This document shows, piece after piece, positions 8,830 to 16,668 of a stretch of DNA of 25,423 nt. Under the pieces are notes generated by a model. That model was not told the origin of the DNA. It worked only from the letters and a program-made list of their open reading frames with translations, and made no database searches. A program made the translations under genes and the position numbers. The stretch is taken from contig DCHP01000033.1 in the NCBI GenBank assembly GCA_002315675.1, positions 1 through 25,423 on the forward strand, given 5' to 3'. The stretch comes from Rikenellaceae bacterium UBA1749. GTDB taxonomy: Bacteria; Bacteroidota; Bacteroidia; Bacteroidales; Rikenellaceae. The stretch's first letter is position 1; each line of letters begins with the position of its first letter.

Positions 8830-10377
8830 TTAGTCCTTATTGACAATCTTTTCGAATAATTTAGCGAAACCGACTTCACGGGAGATAATTGAATGAAGAT
8901 CATCAATCTTGACTCTTTCCTGTTCCATTGAATCACGATGACGTAGCGTAACAGTGCCATCTTCCAGTGTCTGATAGTCAACAGTAATACAGAAAGGGGT
9001 TCCGATTGCATCCTGACGGCGATAACGTCTTCCAATACTGTCTTTCTCATCATACTGAACATTGAAATCGAATTTCAATTTATCCACAATCTTGTCTGCC
9101 ATTTCTGGAAGACCATCCTTCTTGATAAGAGGCAAAACAGCTGCCTTGACTGGAGCTAGGGCAGGTGGGAATGACATTACGATACGGGATTCCCCGTTTT
9201 CAAGTTGTTCTTCCTTAAGTGATGCAGAAATAACCTGAAGAACCATACGGTCGACACCGATTGATGTTTCAATTACATATGGAACATAACTCTCACCCTT
9301 TTCTGTATCGAAATAGGTAATCTTTCTTCCGGAATATTCACCATGACGGCTTAGGTCATAGTTGGTTCTTGAATGGATACCTTCAACTTCCTTGAAACCG
9401 AATGGGAATTCATATTCAATATCTGTAGCGGCATTTGCATAGTGAGCCAGTTTGTCATGATCATGAAATTGATAATGGCCGTCTCCGAATCCAAGTGCCT
9501 TGTGCCAGCTCATTCTGAATTCTTTCCAGTGTTTGAACCATTTCATTTCAGTTCCTGGTTCGATAAAGAACTGCATTTCCATCTGTTCGAATTCCCTCAT
9601 ACGGAAAATGAACTGACGTGCAACAATCTCATTCCTGAAAGCCTTACCTATCTGGGCGATACCAAAAGGAATTTTCATACGACCTGATTTCTGAACATTC
9701 AGGAAGTTTACGAAGATACCCTGTGCAGTTTCAGGACGAAGATATATCTTGTTTGCACCTTCAGCGACAGAACCTATCTTCGTTTCAAACATCAGGTTGA
9801 ACTGACGGACTTCAGTCCAGTTTCTTGTTCCGCTTATTGGACATGCAATTTCTAGATCAATGATAATCTGACGTAACCCCTCAAGATCATTTGCGTTAAG
9901 TGCATCTGCCATACGTTTATGAACCTCATCTAGTTTTGCCTGATATTCAAGCACTCTTGGATTTGTCTGGCGGAACATAACCTCATCAAAGTTTTCAAAG
10001 CGCTTTCTGGCTTTTTCAACTTCCTTGTTGATTTTTTCACCCTGTTTTGCCATCCATTCTTCGATAAGGACATCAGCGCGGTAACGTTTTTTACTATCCT
10101 TGTTGTCAATCAACGGATCATTGAACGCTCCGACATGTCCAGATGCTTCCCATACTCTTGGATGCATAAAGATTGCAGCATCGATACCTACAATGTTATG
10201 GTGAAGCTTGATCATAGCATCCCACCAGTAGTGTTTGATGTTATTCTTCAATTCAACACCAAGCTGACCATAGTCATATACTGCAGCCAGACCATCATAT
10301 ATTTCACTTGAAGGAAAAATAAAACCATATTCCTTGCAATGTGCCACCAATTTCTTGAAAAGTTCCTCTTGTGTCAT
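8830..10377 (-). CDS. glyS: Glycyl-tRNA synthetase, homodimeric class II type
   Basis: Charges tRNA-Gly with glycine. This is the single-chain alpha2 enzyme (the archaeal, eukaryotic and Bacteroidota form), not the alpha2beta2 form of Proteobacteria. The N terminus has GFIFPSSEIYDGLAAVYDYG and GPLG-like YGQLGVELKN. Motif 2 reads FRNEIVARQFIFRMREFEQM, motif 3 lies at GVDRMVLQVI, and an anticodon-binding domain covers about the last 100 residues (PVKAAVLPLIKKDG; DSIGRRYRRQDAIGTPFCIT). I start at the ATG at 10377 (515 aa); the TTG two codons upstream is less likely. An exact -7 box lies 22 bases upstream of the ATG. It shares a divergent intergenic region with ruvX and leads directly into nadC. 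Confidence 0.95.
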   Translation of the reverse strand: MTQEELFKKLVAHCKEYGFIFPSSEIYDGLAAVYDYGQLGVELKNNIKHYWWDAMIKLHHNIVGIDAAIFMHPRVWEASGHVGAFNDPLIDNKDSKKRYRADVLIEEWMAKQGEKINKEVEKARKRFENFDEVMFRQTNPRVLEYQAKLDEVHKRMADALNANDLEGLRQIIIDLEIACPISGTRNWTEVRQFNLMFETKIGSVAEGANKIYLRPETAQGIFVNFLNVQKSGRMKIPFGIAQIGKAFRNEIVARQFIFRMREFEQMEMQFFIEPGTEMKWFKHWKEFRMSWHKALGFGDGHYQFHDHDKLAHYANAATDIEYEFPFGFKEVEGIHSRTNYDLSRHGEYSGRKITYFDTEKGESYVPYVIETSIGVDRMVLQVISASLKEEQLENGESRIVMSFPPALAPVKAAVLPLIKKDGLPEMADKIVDKLKFDFNVQYDEKDSIGRRYRRQDAIGTPFCITVDYQTLEDGTVTLRHRDSMEQERVKIDDLHSIISREVGFAKLFEKIVNKD

Positions 10378-10398
10378 AATCAAAATGTTTAATTACCA

Positions 10399-10406
10399 CA
10401 AAGTTA
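10399..10406 (-). promoter_or_regulatory. -7 box for glyS-nadC
   Basis: Read on the minus strand the sequence is TAACTTTG, an exact match to TAnnTTTG, about 22 bases upstream of the glyS ATG. I see no clear TTTG element at the -33 position, so only the -7 half is supported. Confidence 0.6.
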
Positions 10407-10540
10407 CTCATTTTTTAATATCAACTGACTATTTTTATTTAGCCAATGCAAAATATTCATTGTTTTTAGCATTAAGATTGATAAAATCGATGAAAAACAG
10501 CACGTTAATCCGAGATAATGGAAGAAACAATAACAACTAT

Positions 10541-10574
10541 TTTTCCGAGACAAATTATTTAATCATTATCTTTG
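10541..10574 (+). promoter_or_regulatory. Promoter for ruvX-def
   Basis: TATCTTTG at 10567-10574 matches TAnnTTTG exactly. A TTTT at 10541-10544, 22 bases upstream, is a weak -33 candidate. The box ends six bases before the ruvX ATG, so the transcript should be leaderless or nearly so. Confidence 0.65.
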
Positions 10575-10580
10575 CAGATT

Positions 10581-10991
10581 ATGGGAAGAATAATTGCAAT
10601 TGACTATGGACCAAAAAGGGTCGGTATTGCGGCGACAGATCCACTTAAGATTATCGCCTCACCACTTACGACTTTAAGTCCAAAGGAGACGCTGGAATTC
10701 CTAACACAATATATCGGAGAAAATGATGTTGAAACGATAGTTGTTGGAATGCCCAGAAAAATGAATGGAGAACTTTCCGACAACGCCGATGGGGCAAATA
10801 AATTTGCCATTAAATTGCAGGAAAAATTCCCGAATTGTAAAATTGATTTCGAGGATGAGCGGTTCACCTCTGTTATTGCGCACAGGGCAATGATTGATGG
10901 AGGTGTAAAAAAAATGGACCGAAGAGATAAATCTTTGGTTGACAAAACAAGTGCATCGCTGATTCTTCAAAGTTATTTGGAAAGGAAGTAA
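10581..10991 (+). CDS. ruvX: YqgF/RuvX family Holliday-junction-resolvase-like nuclease
   Basis: A 136-residue RNase H-fold protein. In E. coli YqgF takes part in processing of pre-16S rRNA; Holliday junction resolution was the original proposal. The start has IIAIDYGPKRVGIA with the catalytic Asp8. VVGMPRKMNGE, DERFTS and DKTSASLILQSYLE follow in the usual order, carrying the other acidic residues. The ATG at 10581 is chosen over a TTG nine bases upstream because that TTG lies inside the -7 box. def starts one base after the stop, so ruvX-def is an operon. Confidence 0.93.
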   Translation: MGRIIAIDYGPKRVGIAATDPLKIIASPLTTLSPKETLEFLTQYIGENDVETIVVGMPRKMNGELSDNADGANKFAIKLQEKFPNCKIDFEDERFTSVIAHRAMIDGGVKKMDRRDKSLVDKTSASLILQSYLERK

Positions 10992-10992
10992 T

Positions 10993-11553
10993 ATGATTCT
11001 ACCAATTTATGTCAACGGAAGTGAAATCCTGAAACAAACAGCCAAACCTGTTGAAGGGCCAAGTGCCGAATTGAATAAACTAATAGATGATATGTTTGAG
11101 ACGATGTTTGCTGCTGATGGAATAGGGCTGGCTGCACCTCAGATTGGAAAGCAAATGAAGCTATTTGTCGTTTCACTGGAAGAATACGATAATGAGGACT
11201 TTCCGAATGATACTCCAGAGTTCGTAAGGGAGACATTCATAAATCCGGAAATAATTGAATCAAGTGAAGAGACTTGTCCTTTCAAAGAAGGATGCCTGAG
11301 CGTACCGGGAATCAATGAAAATGTCAATCGTCCAAAAGAGATAACAATTAGGTACCTGGACAGGGATTTCAACGAGCATGAGACTCATTTCACAGGAATG
11401 TGGGCCAGGGTTATCCAACATGAATACGACCACCTGCTTGGCAGAATTTTTACAGATTCAATTTCAACACTTCGCAAGCAATTGATCAGTTCCAAACTGA
11501 AAGCTATGACTCATGGGAAATATTCAGCAAGGTACAGAACCAAAATAAAATAA
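10993..11553 (+). CDS. def: Peptide deformylase
   Basis: Removes the formyl group from the initiator methionine of new proteins; a cytoplasmic metalloenzyme. All three family motifs are present in 186 residues: GIGLAAPQ (43-50), EGCLSVPG with metal ligand Cys101, and QHEYDHLLG with ligands His143 and His147 and catalytic Glu144. It is translated from an ATG one base after the ruvX stop, consistent with coupling. The permease gene downstream has its own -7 box. Confidence 0.97.
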   Translation: MILPIYVNGSEILKQTAKPVEGPSAELNKLIDDMFETMFAADGIGLAAPQIGKQMKLFVVSLEEYDNEDFPNDTPEFVRETFINPEIIESSEETCPFKEGCLSVPGINENVNRPKEITIRYLDRDFNEHETHFTGMWARVIQHEYDHLLGRIFTDSISTLRKQLISSKLKAMTHGKYSARYRTKIK

Positions 11554-11563
11554 CGATCCGACA

Positions 11564-11571
11564 TATCTTTG
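11564..11571 (+). promoter_or_regulatory. -7 box for the LptF/LptG-type permease gene
   Basis: TATCTTTG matches TAnnTTTG exactly and lies 19 bases before the ATG at 11591, in the 37-base gap after def. No clear -33 TTTG is visible, so this may be a secondary promoter within the ruvX-def run. Confidence 0.5.
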
Positions 11572-11590
11572 CCTGATTAAGGCCAATCTT

Positions 11591-12709
11591 ATGAAAAGAA
11601 ACAAGTTCCCAGATCTAAGACTACTCATATTGGATAGATATATTATCAGGAAATTTCTTGAGACATATCTATTCGCAATTGCCATGATTATTATAATCCT
11701 GGTAATATTTGATGCTGCTGAGAAACTTGACGATTTTTTAGAAGCCCATGTGCCGATTAAAGCCATATTTCTGGATTATTACCTGAATTTCATACCCTAT
11801 TTTATCAACCAGTTCAGCGGACTTTTCACTTTCATTGCAGTAATCTTCTTTACATCGAAGATGGCATATCAGACCGAAATCATAGCCATATTATCATCAG
11901 GCGTCAGTTTCAGAAGAATGTTATGGCCATATTTCGTTTCCGCATTACTGATTGCAACCTTAAGCCTGTTCCTGAACCTGGTTCTGATTCCAAGAGCCAA
12001 TAGCAATCGAATAGAATTCGAGAACACCTATACAGAAAAAAACAGATTCGAAAACAACAGTTACGAGAAATATCTTTACAGACAATTGAGTGAAAATGAT
12101 TTTGCGTTCATCAGGGATTATAATGCAATTGGACACCGAGCCGGATATTTCGTACTAGAGACATACAATGGAGGTAAAATCGTAAGTTCATTTGAGTCAT
12201 CCAACGTAACGTTCAACCCTGAAACCCTGAAATGGAGCTGTCCAAAATACATGATCAGGGAATATGAGAATGAAGAGCAGAAATTGACAAAATTCGACCA
12301 GCCGATTGACACCATGATTAACCTTGTTGCTGACGAGCTGAGTTCTACGGAACAGTTAATCCAGACCATGAATTCCCGCAAACTACGAGAATTCATTGAG
12401 CAGCAGAAGGCCAAAGGATCCGACATGGTCGCAATATTTGAAGTTGAAGAGCATTCCAGATTTGCGTACCCTATTTCGACTTTTATCCTTACACTTATTG
12501 GCGTTGCCCTTTCTTCAAGAAAAGTCCGTGGCGGGACCGGACTCCACATTGGTGTTGGGCTATCACTTTGTTTCTCATATATAGTTCTTATGAGATTCGC
12601 AGGGGAATTTGCAAAGAGCGGAATGATGCCATCATACATTGCGATATGGTTCCCGAACTTCATATATCTGATAATAGGAATCTACCTATACATAAAAGCT
12701 CCGAAATAA
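11591..12709 (+). CDS. LptF/LptG (YjgP/YjgQ) family LPS export permease
   Basis: An inner-membrane subunit of the Lpt ABC transporter that extracts lipopolysaccharide from the inner membrane and passes it to LptC and LptA. The 372 residues have the family layout. There are about three N-terminal membrane segments beginning at LDRYIIRKFLETYLFAIAMI, with EIIAILSSGVSFRRM in the coupling region. A periplasmic beta-jellyroll spans about residues 130-260, and three C-terminal segments include SRFAYPISTFILTLIGVALSS. I cannot tell LptF from LptG by eye. Only one of the pair and no LptB is in the window, so the partners must be elsewhere. Confidence 0.88.
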   Translation: MKRNKFPDLRLLILDRYIIRKFLETYLFAIAMIIIILVIFDAAEKLDDFLEAHVPIKAIFLDYYLNFIPYFINQFSGLFTFIAVIFFTSKMAYQTEIIAILSSGVSFRRMLWPYFVSALLIATLSLFLNLVLIPRANSNRIEFENTYTEKNRFENNSYEKYLYRQLSENDFAFIRDYNAIGHRAGYFVLETYNGGKIVSSFESSNVTFNPETLKWSCPKYMIREYENEEQKLTKFDQPIDTMINLVADELSSTEQLIQTMNSRKLREFIEQQKAKGSDMVAIFEVEEHSRFAYPISTFILTLIGVALSSRKVRGGTGLHIGVGLSLCFSYIVLMRFAGEFAKSGMMPSYIAIWFPNFIYLIIGIYLYIKAPK

Positions 12710-12784
12710 CATCACCAGGATTTCATCAAAATATCACCACCCGGATATAATCACGATTGTGTCAACGAGATTAATTGTAGAAAT

Positions 12785-12960
12785 GGAGCGTATACATTCA
12801 AATCTCTATCTGACATTACAAATGATGCAATAATGTCGGTTCCAGATAAAATCTGTGGGGAACGTAATGTACACCTTCAGATCTCTATCTTGCACTGCAT
12901 GTGATGGTGTAGTGCTTATTTCCCAATTGAGAAAAGTGGATTTGAAACTTCTATCTGACA
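12785..12960. repeat. Degenerate tandem repeats with hairpins
   Basis: Three related units lie between the convergent permease and TIGR02757 genes. Unit 1 (from 12785) and unit 2 (from 12859) align over GGA(G/A)CGTA, a TACA stretch and ATCTCTATCT (12802-12811 and 12881-12890). Each is followed by a stem-loop. Unit 1 pairs GACATTA with TAATGTC. Unit 2 pairs GCACTGCA with TGTAGTGC, including one G-T pair. Both loops contain TGATG. The stems differ in sequence but keep pairing. A third copy of CTATCTGACAT at 12951-12961 covers the stop codon of the TIGR02757 gene. No T tract follows the stems, so a terminator role is only possible. Confidence 0.6.
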
Positions 12961-13718
12961 TCCGGGATTTCTGCGCCTTCTATTCCAGCGGAAAAAAGGG
13001 CAAAATCATATTTTATCGGATCATCCGGACATAGTTCCCTAAGTCTCAACGTAACTTCTTCCACCGCCTTCCAGTCGTTTTGAGCCCTTTTCAAAAGTCC
13101 AAGGGACCTGGATGTATTGGCACTGTGGACATCAAGCGGTAACCATAGTGATGAAGCGGCAATACCATTCCATATTCCAAAGTCAACGCCTTTTGTACTT
13201 GGACGGACCATCCATCTAAGATACATATTCAATCGTTTGCATGCGGAACCCTTGTCTATCGAACTAATATGCCTCAACGTACGTGGAAGGGCCTTTGCTT
13301 CAAAAATAAGTTTGTAGAATTGAGACAATGTTTCCTTCAGATCGTTGCCATTACGTTCGAATACATATTGCAGACCTCCATAATTCTGGTAGATATTCCT
13401 TAGGGAAAGAACAAAATATTTAAAATCCTCTCCATTGAATGTTCTATGCACAAAACAAGACAGAGTATCAAGGTCTTTTGGAGATGACGACATTATAAAA
13501 TCAAATGGAGCATCCCCCATCAGTTCTGCCATCCTATGTGTATTTTTAACAATCATTGTACGTTTTCCCCACGCAATAATCGAAGAAAGGAAACCTGATA
13601 TTTCGATATCTTCCTTAATTGAATACCTGTGTGGAAAATTTATCGGGTCCTCTTCTATGAAATCCGGATTTTCGTATGTCGCAACCAGATTATCCAAATA
13701 ATCTTTCAAATCCACCAT
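12951..13718 (-). CDS. TIGR02757 (DUF2400) family protein
   Basis: A 255-residue conserved protein typical of Bacteroidota and of unknown cellular role. It begins MVDLKDYLDNLVATYENPDF, followed by EEDPINFPHRYS and the helix SGFLSSIIAWGKRTMIVKN. The segment SACKRLNMYLRWMVRP then DFGIWNGI, SLWLPLDVHSANTSRSLG, and the tail CPDDPIKYDFALFSAG are the conserved blocks I recognise. The helical pattern with a conserved Lys/Asp region recalls HhH-GPD DNA glycosylases, but that is inference. I use the ATG at 13718; a TTG at 13730 would overlap the preceding truncated gene. It is the last gene of the minus-strand run. Its stop codon lies inside the repeat motif described above. Confidence 0.85.
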   Translation of the reverse strand: MVDLKDYLDNLVATYENPDFIEEDPINFPHRYSIKEDIEISGFLSSIIAWGKRTMIVKNTHRMAELMGDAPFDFIMSSSPKDLDTLSCFVHRTFNGEDFKYFVLSLRNIYQNYGGLQYVFERNGNDLKETLSQFYKLIFEAKALPRTLRHISSIDKGSACKRLNMYLRWMVRPSTKGVDFGIWNGIAASSLWLPLDVHSANTSRSLGLLKRAQNDWKAVEEVTLRLRELCPDDPIKYDFALFSAGIEGAEIPDVR

Positions 13719-13726
13719 ATTCACAG

Positions 13727-13909
13727 TCAATTAATAAAATAGTTCAAAGCATTAGAAAATTGTTTTGCACGACTGGCACAAAGAAAGACATTAAACCCGT
13801 CACGGAGGATTCTATCAATTGCCTCAATAGCGCTTTGAGGAATTAAATGATTCTTGATTGAAATAATGGTTCCGTCAATATCGAGAAAAACAGCTTTTAT
13901 TCTCCGCAT
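13727..13909 (-). pseudogene. Truncated Cof-type HAD phosphatase (N-terminal 60 residues)
   Basis: Sixty residues that match only the start of a Cof/HAD-IIB sugar-phosphate or nucleotide phosphatase, whose members are usually about 260 residues. Motif I is intact (KAVFLDIDGT, nucleophile and acid/base Asp), followed by the usual SxIPxSAxxAI helix. The second motif region reads FLCASR where the family normally has (A/S)TGR, so the motif II Thr appears lost. Motifs III and IV and the cap domain are missing. The ATG overlaps the end of the LolD gene by 13 bases, and the TGA is eight bases before the TIGR02757 ATG. The rest of the gene therefore seems to have been deleted cleanly. It is most likely a remnant; a functional mini-protein cannot be excluded. 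Confidence 0.7.
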
Positions 13910-14556
13910 ACACGTCCGTCCTTAATAACTATTGTCCTATCGCTGCGACTTGCAAGAGCATCATCATGGGTAACAATCAAAAAAGTTTGGCCAAGTTGTT
14001 CCCTCAAATTAAAAAAAAGCGAATGAAGTTCTTCTCTCCCCGTACTGTCGAGGTTTCCTGATGGTTCATCTGCAAATACCACAAGCGGGTTGTTGATGAG
14101 AGCTCTGGCCACAGCAACTCTTTGTGATTCCCCACCTGAGAGAGTTGCCGGTTTACTATCAAGTCTATGGTCAAGGCCCAACATTGAAAGAAGTCTTCTT
14201 GCCTCATTATCAGCTTCAACTTTGCCCTTTCCTGCAATTATTGCTGCTATTGCAACATTCTCAACAGCAGAGAATTCGGGCAGAAGATTATGCGACTGGA
14301 ATACAAGACCAACATTATGGCACCTGAAGCTCTGAAGTTCCTTTCCTTTCAACTTGGAAATATCATTTCCTTCAAAGCATACCTGCCCTGAAGATGGTTT
14401 GCTCAGGGTACTCAGGATATTAAGCAAAGTAGTCTTGCCAGCTCCTGATGGCCCAACTATTGAAACTATCTCAGATCTTTCCACTCCAATTGATACACCC
14501 CTGAGAACTTCAGTATCACCGAAAGACTTAAATATATCTTGTGCTGTTAGTACCAT
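13897..14556 (-). CDS. lolD: LolD-type ABC transporter ATP-binding protein
   Basis: A 219-residue ATPase of the LolD/MacB subfamily, which powers release of lipoproteins from the inner membrane with LolC/LolE-type permeases. Motifs in order: Walker A GPSGAGKTT at about 34-42, Q-loop VGLVFQSHNLLPEFSAVENV, signature LSGGESQRVAVARAL, Walker B VVFADEPSGNLD and H-loop LIVTHDD. The LPE(F/L)SAxENV block is typical of LolD. No permease gene is adjacent, so the symbol rests on subfamily resemblance; MacB-like or FtsE-like use is possible. It lies 11 bases after the GNAT gene and overlaps the HAD remnant. Confidence 0.8.
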   Translation of the reverse strand: MVLTAQDIFKSFGDTEVLRGVSIGVERSEIVSIVGPSGAGKTTLLNILSTLSKPSSGQVCFEGNDISKLKGKELQSFRCHNVGLVFQSHNLLPEFSAVENVAIAAIIAGKGKVEADNEARRLLSMLGLDHRLDSKPATLSGGESQRVAVARALINNPLVVFADEPSGNLDSTGREELHSLFFNLREQLGQTFLIVTHDDALASRSDRTIVIKDGRVCGE

Positions 14557-14567
14557 TTATGCTTAGG

Positions 14568-15092
14568 TTAAAAAGATGATATCTTGTGTTGAAATAAGGT
14601 TACATCAGAAAAAATATTGTATTCCATTCTTTTCCAATCAGACAGAACACCAACTTTCCTGTATCCCATCTTATTGAAAAAATTAATTGCAGCGACATTA
14701 TCTGAAGAAACTTCGGCTTTCAGAGATATTAGCTCAAGGGATCTGGTTGCAAACAGTTCAAGCAATAATAGAGCTGTTCCTGCTATTCCCTTTCTTCTAC
14801 TTGAAATATCATAAAGCAATATTCCGACGGAGGCATGGTGATTCACCATAGAAATTTCAAACAGGTCAATACAGCCGACAGTACATCCCTCAAAGTCTAT
14901 CATAAACCTGAACTGATCTTTTGGATCATCCTGGAATGATGATTCTATAAAAAGTTTAAGGGCTTCCTTCGAAAATGGAGTCATGGTATCACCCATACAC
15001 CATAGTGATGTATCATTTTCCCATTGATAGAGGGAATTTACATCAGACGGTTCCATAGAACGGAGTTTTACACCATTAGATTCAAGCAACAT
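14568..15092 (-). CDS. GNAT family N-acetyltransferase
   Basis: A 174-residue acyltransferase of the RimJ/RimL/SpeG-like branch (Acetyltransf_3 type). The start, GVKLRSMEPSDVNSLYQWEN, is the usual first strand and helix. ASVGILLYDISSRRKGIAGT (about 99-118) contains the acetyl-CoA-binding motif R-x-x-G-x-A. AEVSSDNVAAINFFNKMGYR is the C-terminal motif B that closes the CoA site. The acceptor may be a protein N terminus, a polyamine or an antibiotic; the sequence does not say. It lies 16 bases downstream of hyfE and is probably co-transcribed, but a role in the Hyf complex is unsupported. Confidence 0.83.
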   Translation of the reverse strand: MLLESNGVKLRSMEPSDVNSLYQWENDTSLWCMGDTMTPFSKEALKLFIESSFQDDPKDQFRFMIDFEGCTVGCIDLFEISMVNHHASVGILLYDISSRRKGIAGTALLLLELFATRSLELISLKAEVSSDNVAAINFFNKMGYRKVGVLSDWKRMEYNIFSDVTLFQHKISSF

Positions 15093-15108
15093 ACCAGAAC
15101 AAATAATA

Positions 15109-15741
15109 TCAATCCTTTAGTTTTGATAGTTTCTCACTATTCAAAGTGCCCGCATGTTCAGACACTTTATTGATTACAAATCCTAACAGAAGTATTCCTA
15201 CCAGTATGTCAAGCATGACTGCTATATTCACAAGAATCGGAAGTTCTGCGCCAAGAGTCATTGAAAACAAGAACATTGAATTTTCTATAACCAGAAAACC
15301 AACTAAATGTGAAAAAATACGTCTATGAGTTGTTATCAGGATAAGACCTACAAGAACTCCGAAAATTGAAAGCCCGAATATCAACCTTATCAGGGTACTG
15401 TCAAATGACGCTTCATTTGCTAACCATACAGAACAGGCCAGCGATAGAATAGCAAGACATACTGTTATTGCCGGTGGCAATGAATGGCGATGGACATGGT
15501 TGACTTTTGTCTTTTTTATAATACTGAATAGCATATATGGCACGATAATACCTTTTACTATGGAAGTTTCTGTAAAAAGAAAGATACTTCCGAAAGTAGT
15601 TGATTCTGTTTCAGTCAAAAGTGCAATAAAGAATAGTAGCCACCCTTGAAGAGCTATTATCGTTGCATAATATCTAAAACGTTCAACTGAACATAAATAT
15701 AAGAGCGTGACTGAGTATATAAGAACAAGTGCTAATAGCAT
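15109..15741 (-). CDS. hyfE: Hydrogenase-4 component E-like membrane subunit (NuoK-related)
   Basis: A 210-residue protein with six or seven hydrophobic segments resembling HyfE, whose C-terminal part is related to NuoK/MrpC. Segments such as ETSIVKGIIVPYMLFSII, then the basic KKTKVNHVHRHS loop, then LVGFLVIENSMFLFSMTL with its conserved Glu, are as in the family. In Hyf-type complexes it sits in the membrane arm beside HyfC and contributes to coupling ion movement to electron transfer. It follows hyfC after ten bases. In complete clusters hyfF and the catalytic hydrogenase subunits usually come next; here the next gene is a GNAT enzyme. Confidence 0.83.
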   Translation of the reverse strand: MLLALVLIYSVTLLYLCSVERFRYYATIIALQGWLLFFIALLTETESTTFGSIFLFTETSIVKGIIVPYMLFSIIKKTKVNHVHRHSLPPAITVCLAILSLACSVWLANEASFDSTLIRLIFGLSIFGVLVGLILITTHRRIFSHLVGFLVIENSMFLFSMTLGAELPILVNIAVMLDILVGILLLGFVINKVSEHAGTLNSEKLSKLKD

Positions 15742-15751
15742 ATTATTAATT

Positions 15752-16663
15752 TTAGATTGTCGGACTTAACAGTATTACAAAACCTACTGTTAAAGCCAGT
15801 AGTGCAATTGCTGAAATAGAGAGAATATATAGTGGATTGCGCACCAGTGATGACCTGGCTTTAAATGTCTCAACAAAAGAGACAGACAAGGCAAAAATAG
15901 CCATTGCTGACAATAGAAACAGGAATTCCTTATAGATAGGAAGATCGTATGGAACTAATGTATTAATGCACAGAATACACCAGATAGCACTTTTAATCCA
16001 GGTAGAAATCTTTATCAATGCCATATCCGGACCCGAGAATTCAAGAATCTGAGCTTCATGAATCATTGTCAGTTCGAGGTGCGTCTTGGGGTCATCAACA
16101 GGAACTCTGCAAGTCTCGGTCAAGGCCAGTTTGAAAATACCATAACCAACGAGAATCGAAAGAACAAGAAGATTAACTGATTCACCGCCAAATGTTGCAA
16201 ACAGCTGACTGAAGCTCCATGTACCGGTAACCATACATAACGTGGCCATCAATATCATAAATGCCGGCTCACATAATATATTATAGAAAGCTTCTCTGGA
16301 GGCCCCCATTCCGCCAAATGCACTCGAGCTGTCCATCGCAGCAAAAATCATAAGCACCTTGCCAAGCGACATTATATATAGCATAAATATAATATCACCT
16401 TGAAACGATATCAGAGATTCATGAGCGCCCACGGGAACACACAACATGGCTATTATAGCAGATGCTATATCAACAGACGTCGCAATTTTTGTTACATACG
16501 ATGATGTTGATGAATATACGCTTCCCTTCTTAAAGTCAAGAATCATATCTGATACATGTTGAAAGAAATTCCTACCCTTCCTACCTGCGAAAAAGGATCT
16601 GATTTTTACAGTCATTCCTGGCAGTAATACAGCACAAAACAATATGAAAATTAATGCGACCAT
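15752..16663 (-). CDS. hyfC: Hydrogenase-4 component C-like membrane subunit (NuoH family)
   Basis: A 303-residue NuoH/HyfC/HycD-family protein with about eight membrane segments. In complex I and group 4 hydrogenases this subunit anchors the hydrophilic arm and forms the start of the proton path. The cytoplasmic loop RVPVDDPKTHLELTMIHEA (about 186-204), followed by QILEFSGPD, is the characteristic HyfC/HycD form of the NuoH loop with its conserved acidic residues. GRKGRNFFQHVSDMILDFKKG matches the N-terminal loop. The ATG at 16663 lies five bases after the hyfB stop. A TTG at 16696 would add 11 residues and overlap hyfB, which I consider less likely. Confidence 0.88.
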   Translation of the reverse strand: MVALIFILFCAVLLPGMTVKIRSFFAGRKGRNFFQHVSDMILDFKKGSVYSSTSSYVTKIATSVDIASAIIAMLCVPVGAHESLISFQGDIIFMLYIMSLGKVLMIFAAMDSSSAFGGMGASREAFYNILCEPAFMILMATLCMVTGTWSFSQLFATFGGESVNLLVLSILVGYGIFKLALTETCRVPVDDPKTHLELTMIHEAQILEFSGPDMALIKISTWIKSAIWCILCINTLVPYDLPIYKEFLFLLSAMAIFALSVSFVETFKARSSLVRNPLYILSISAIALLALTVGFVILLSPTI

Positions 16664-16668
16664 TATTT

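Noticed and set aside
12785..12960. CRISPR array
   Set aside because: The repeats are imperfect, unevenly spaced, only three in number and contain stem-loops in the would-be spacers; no cas genes are present.
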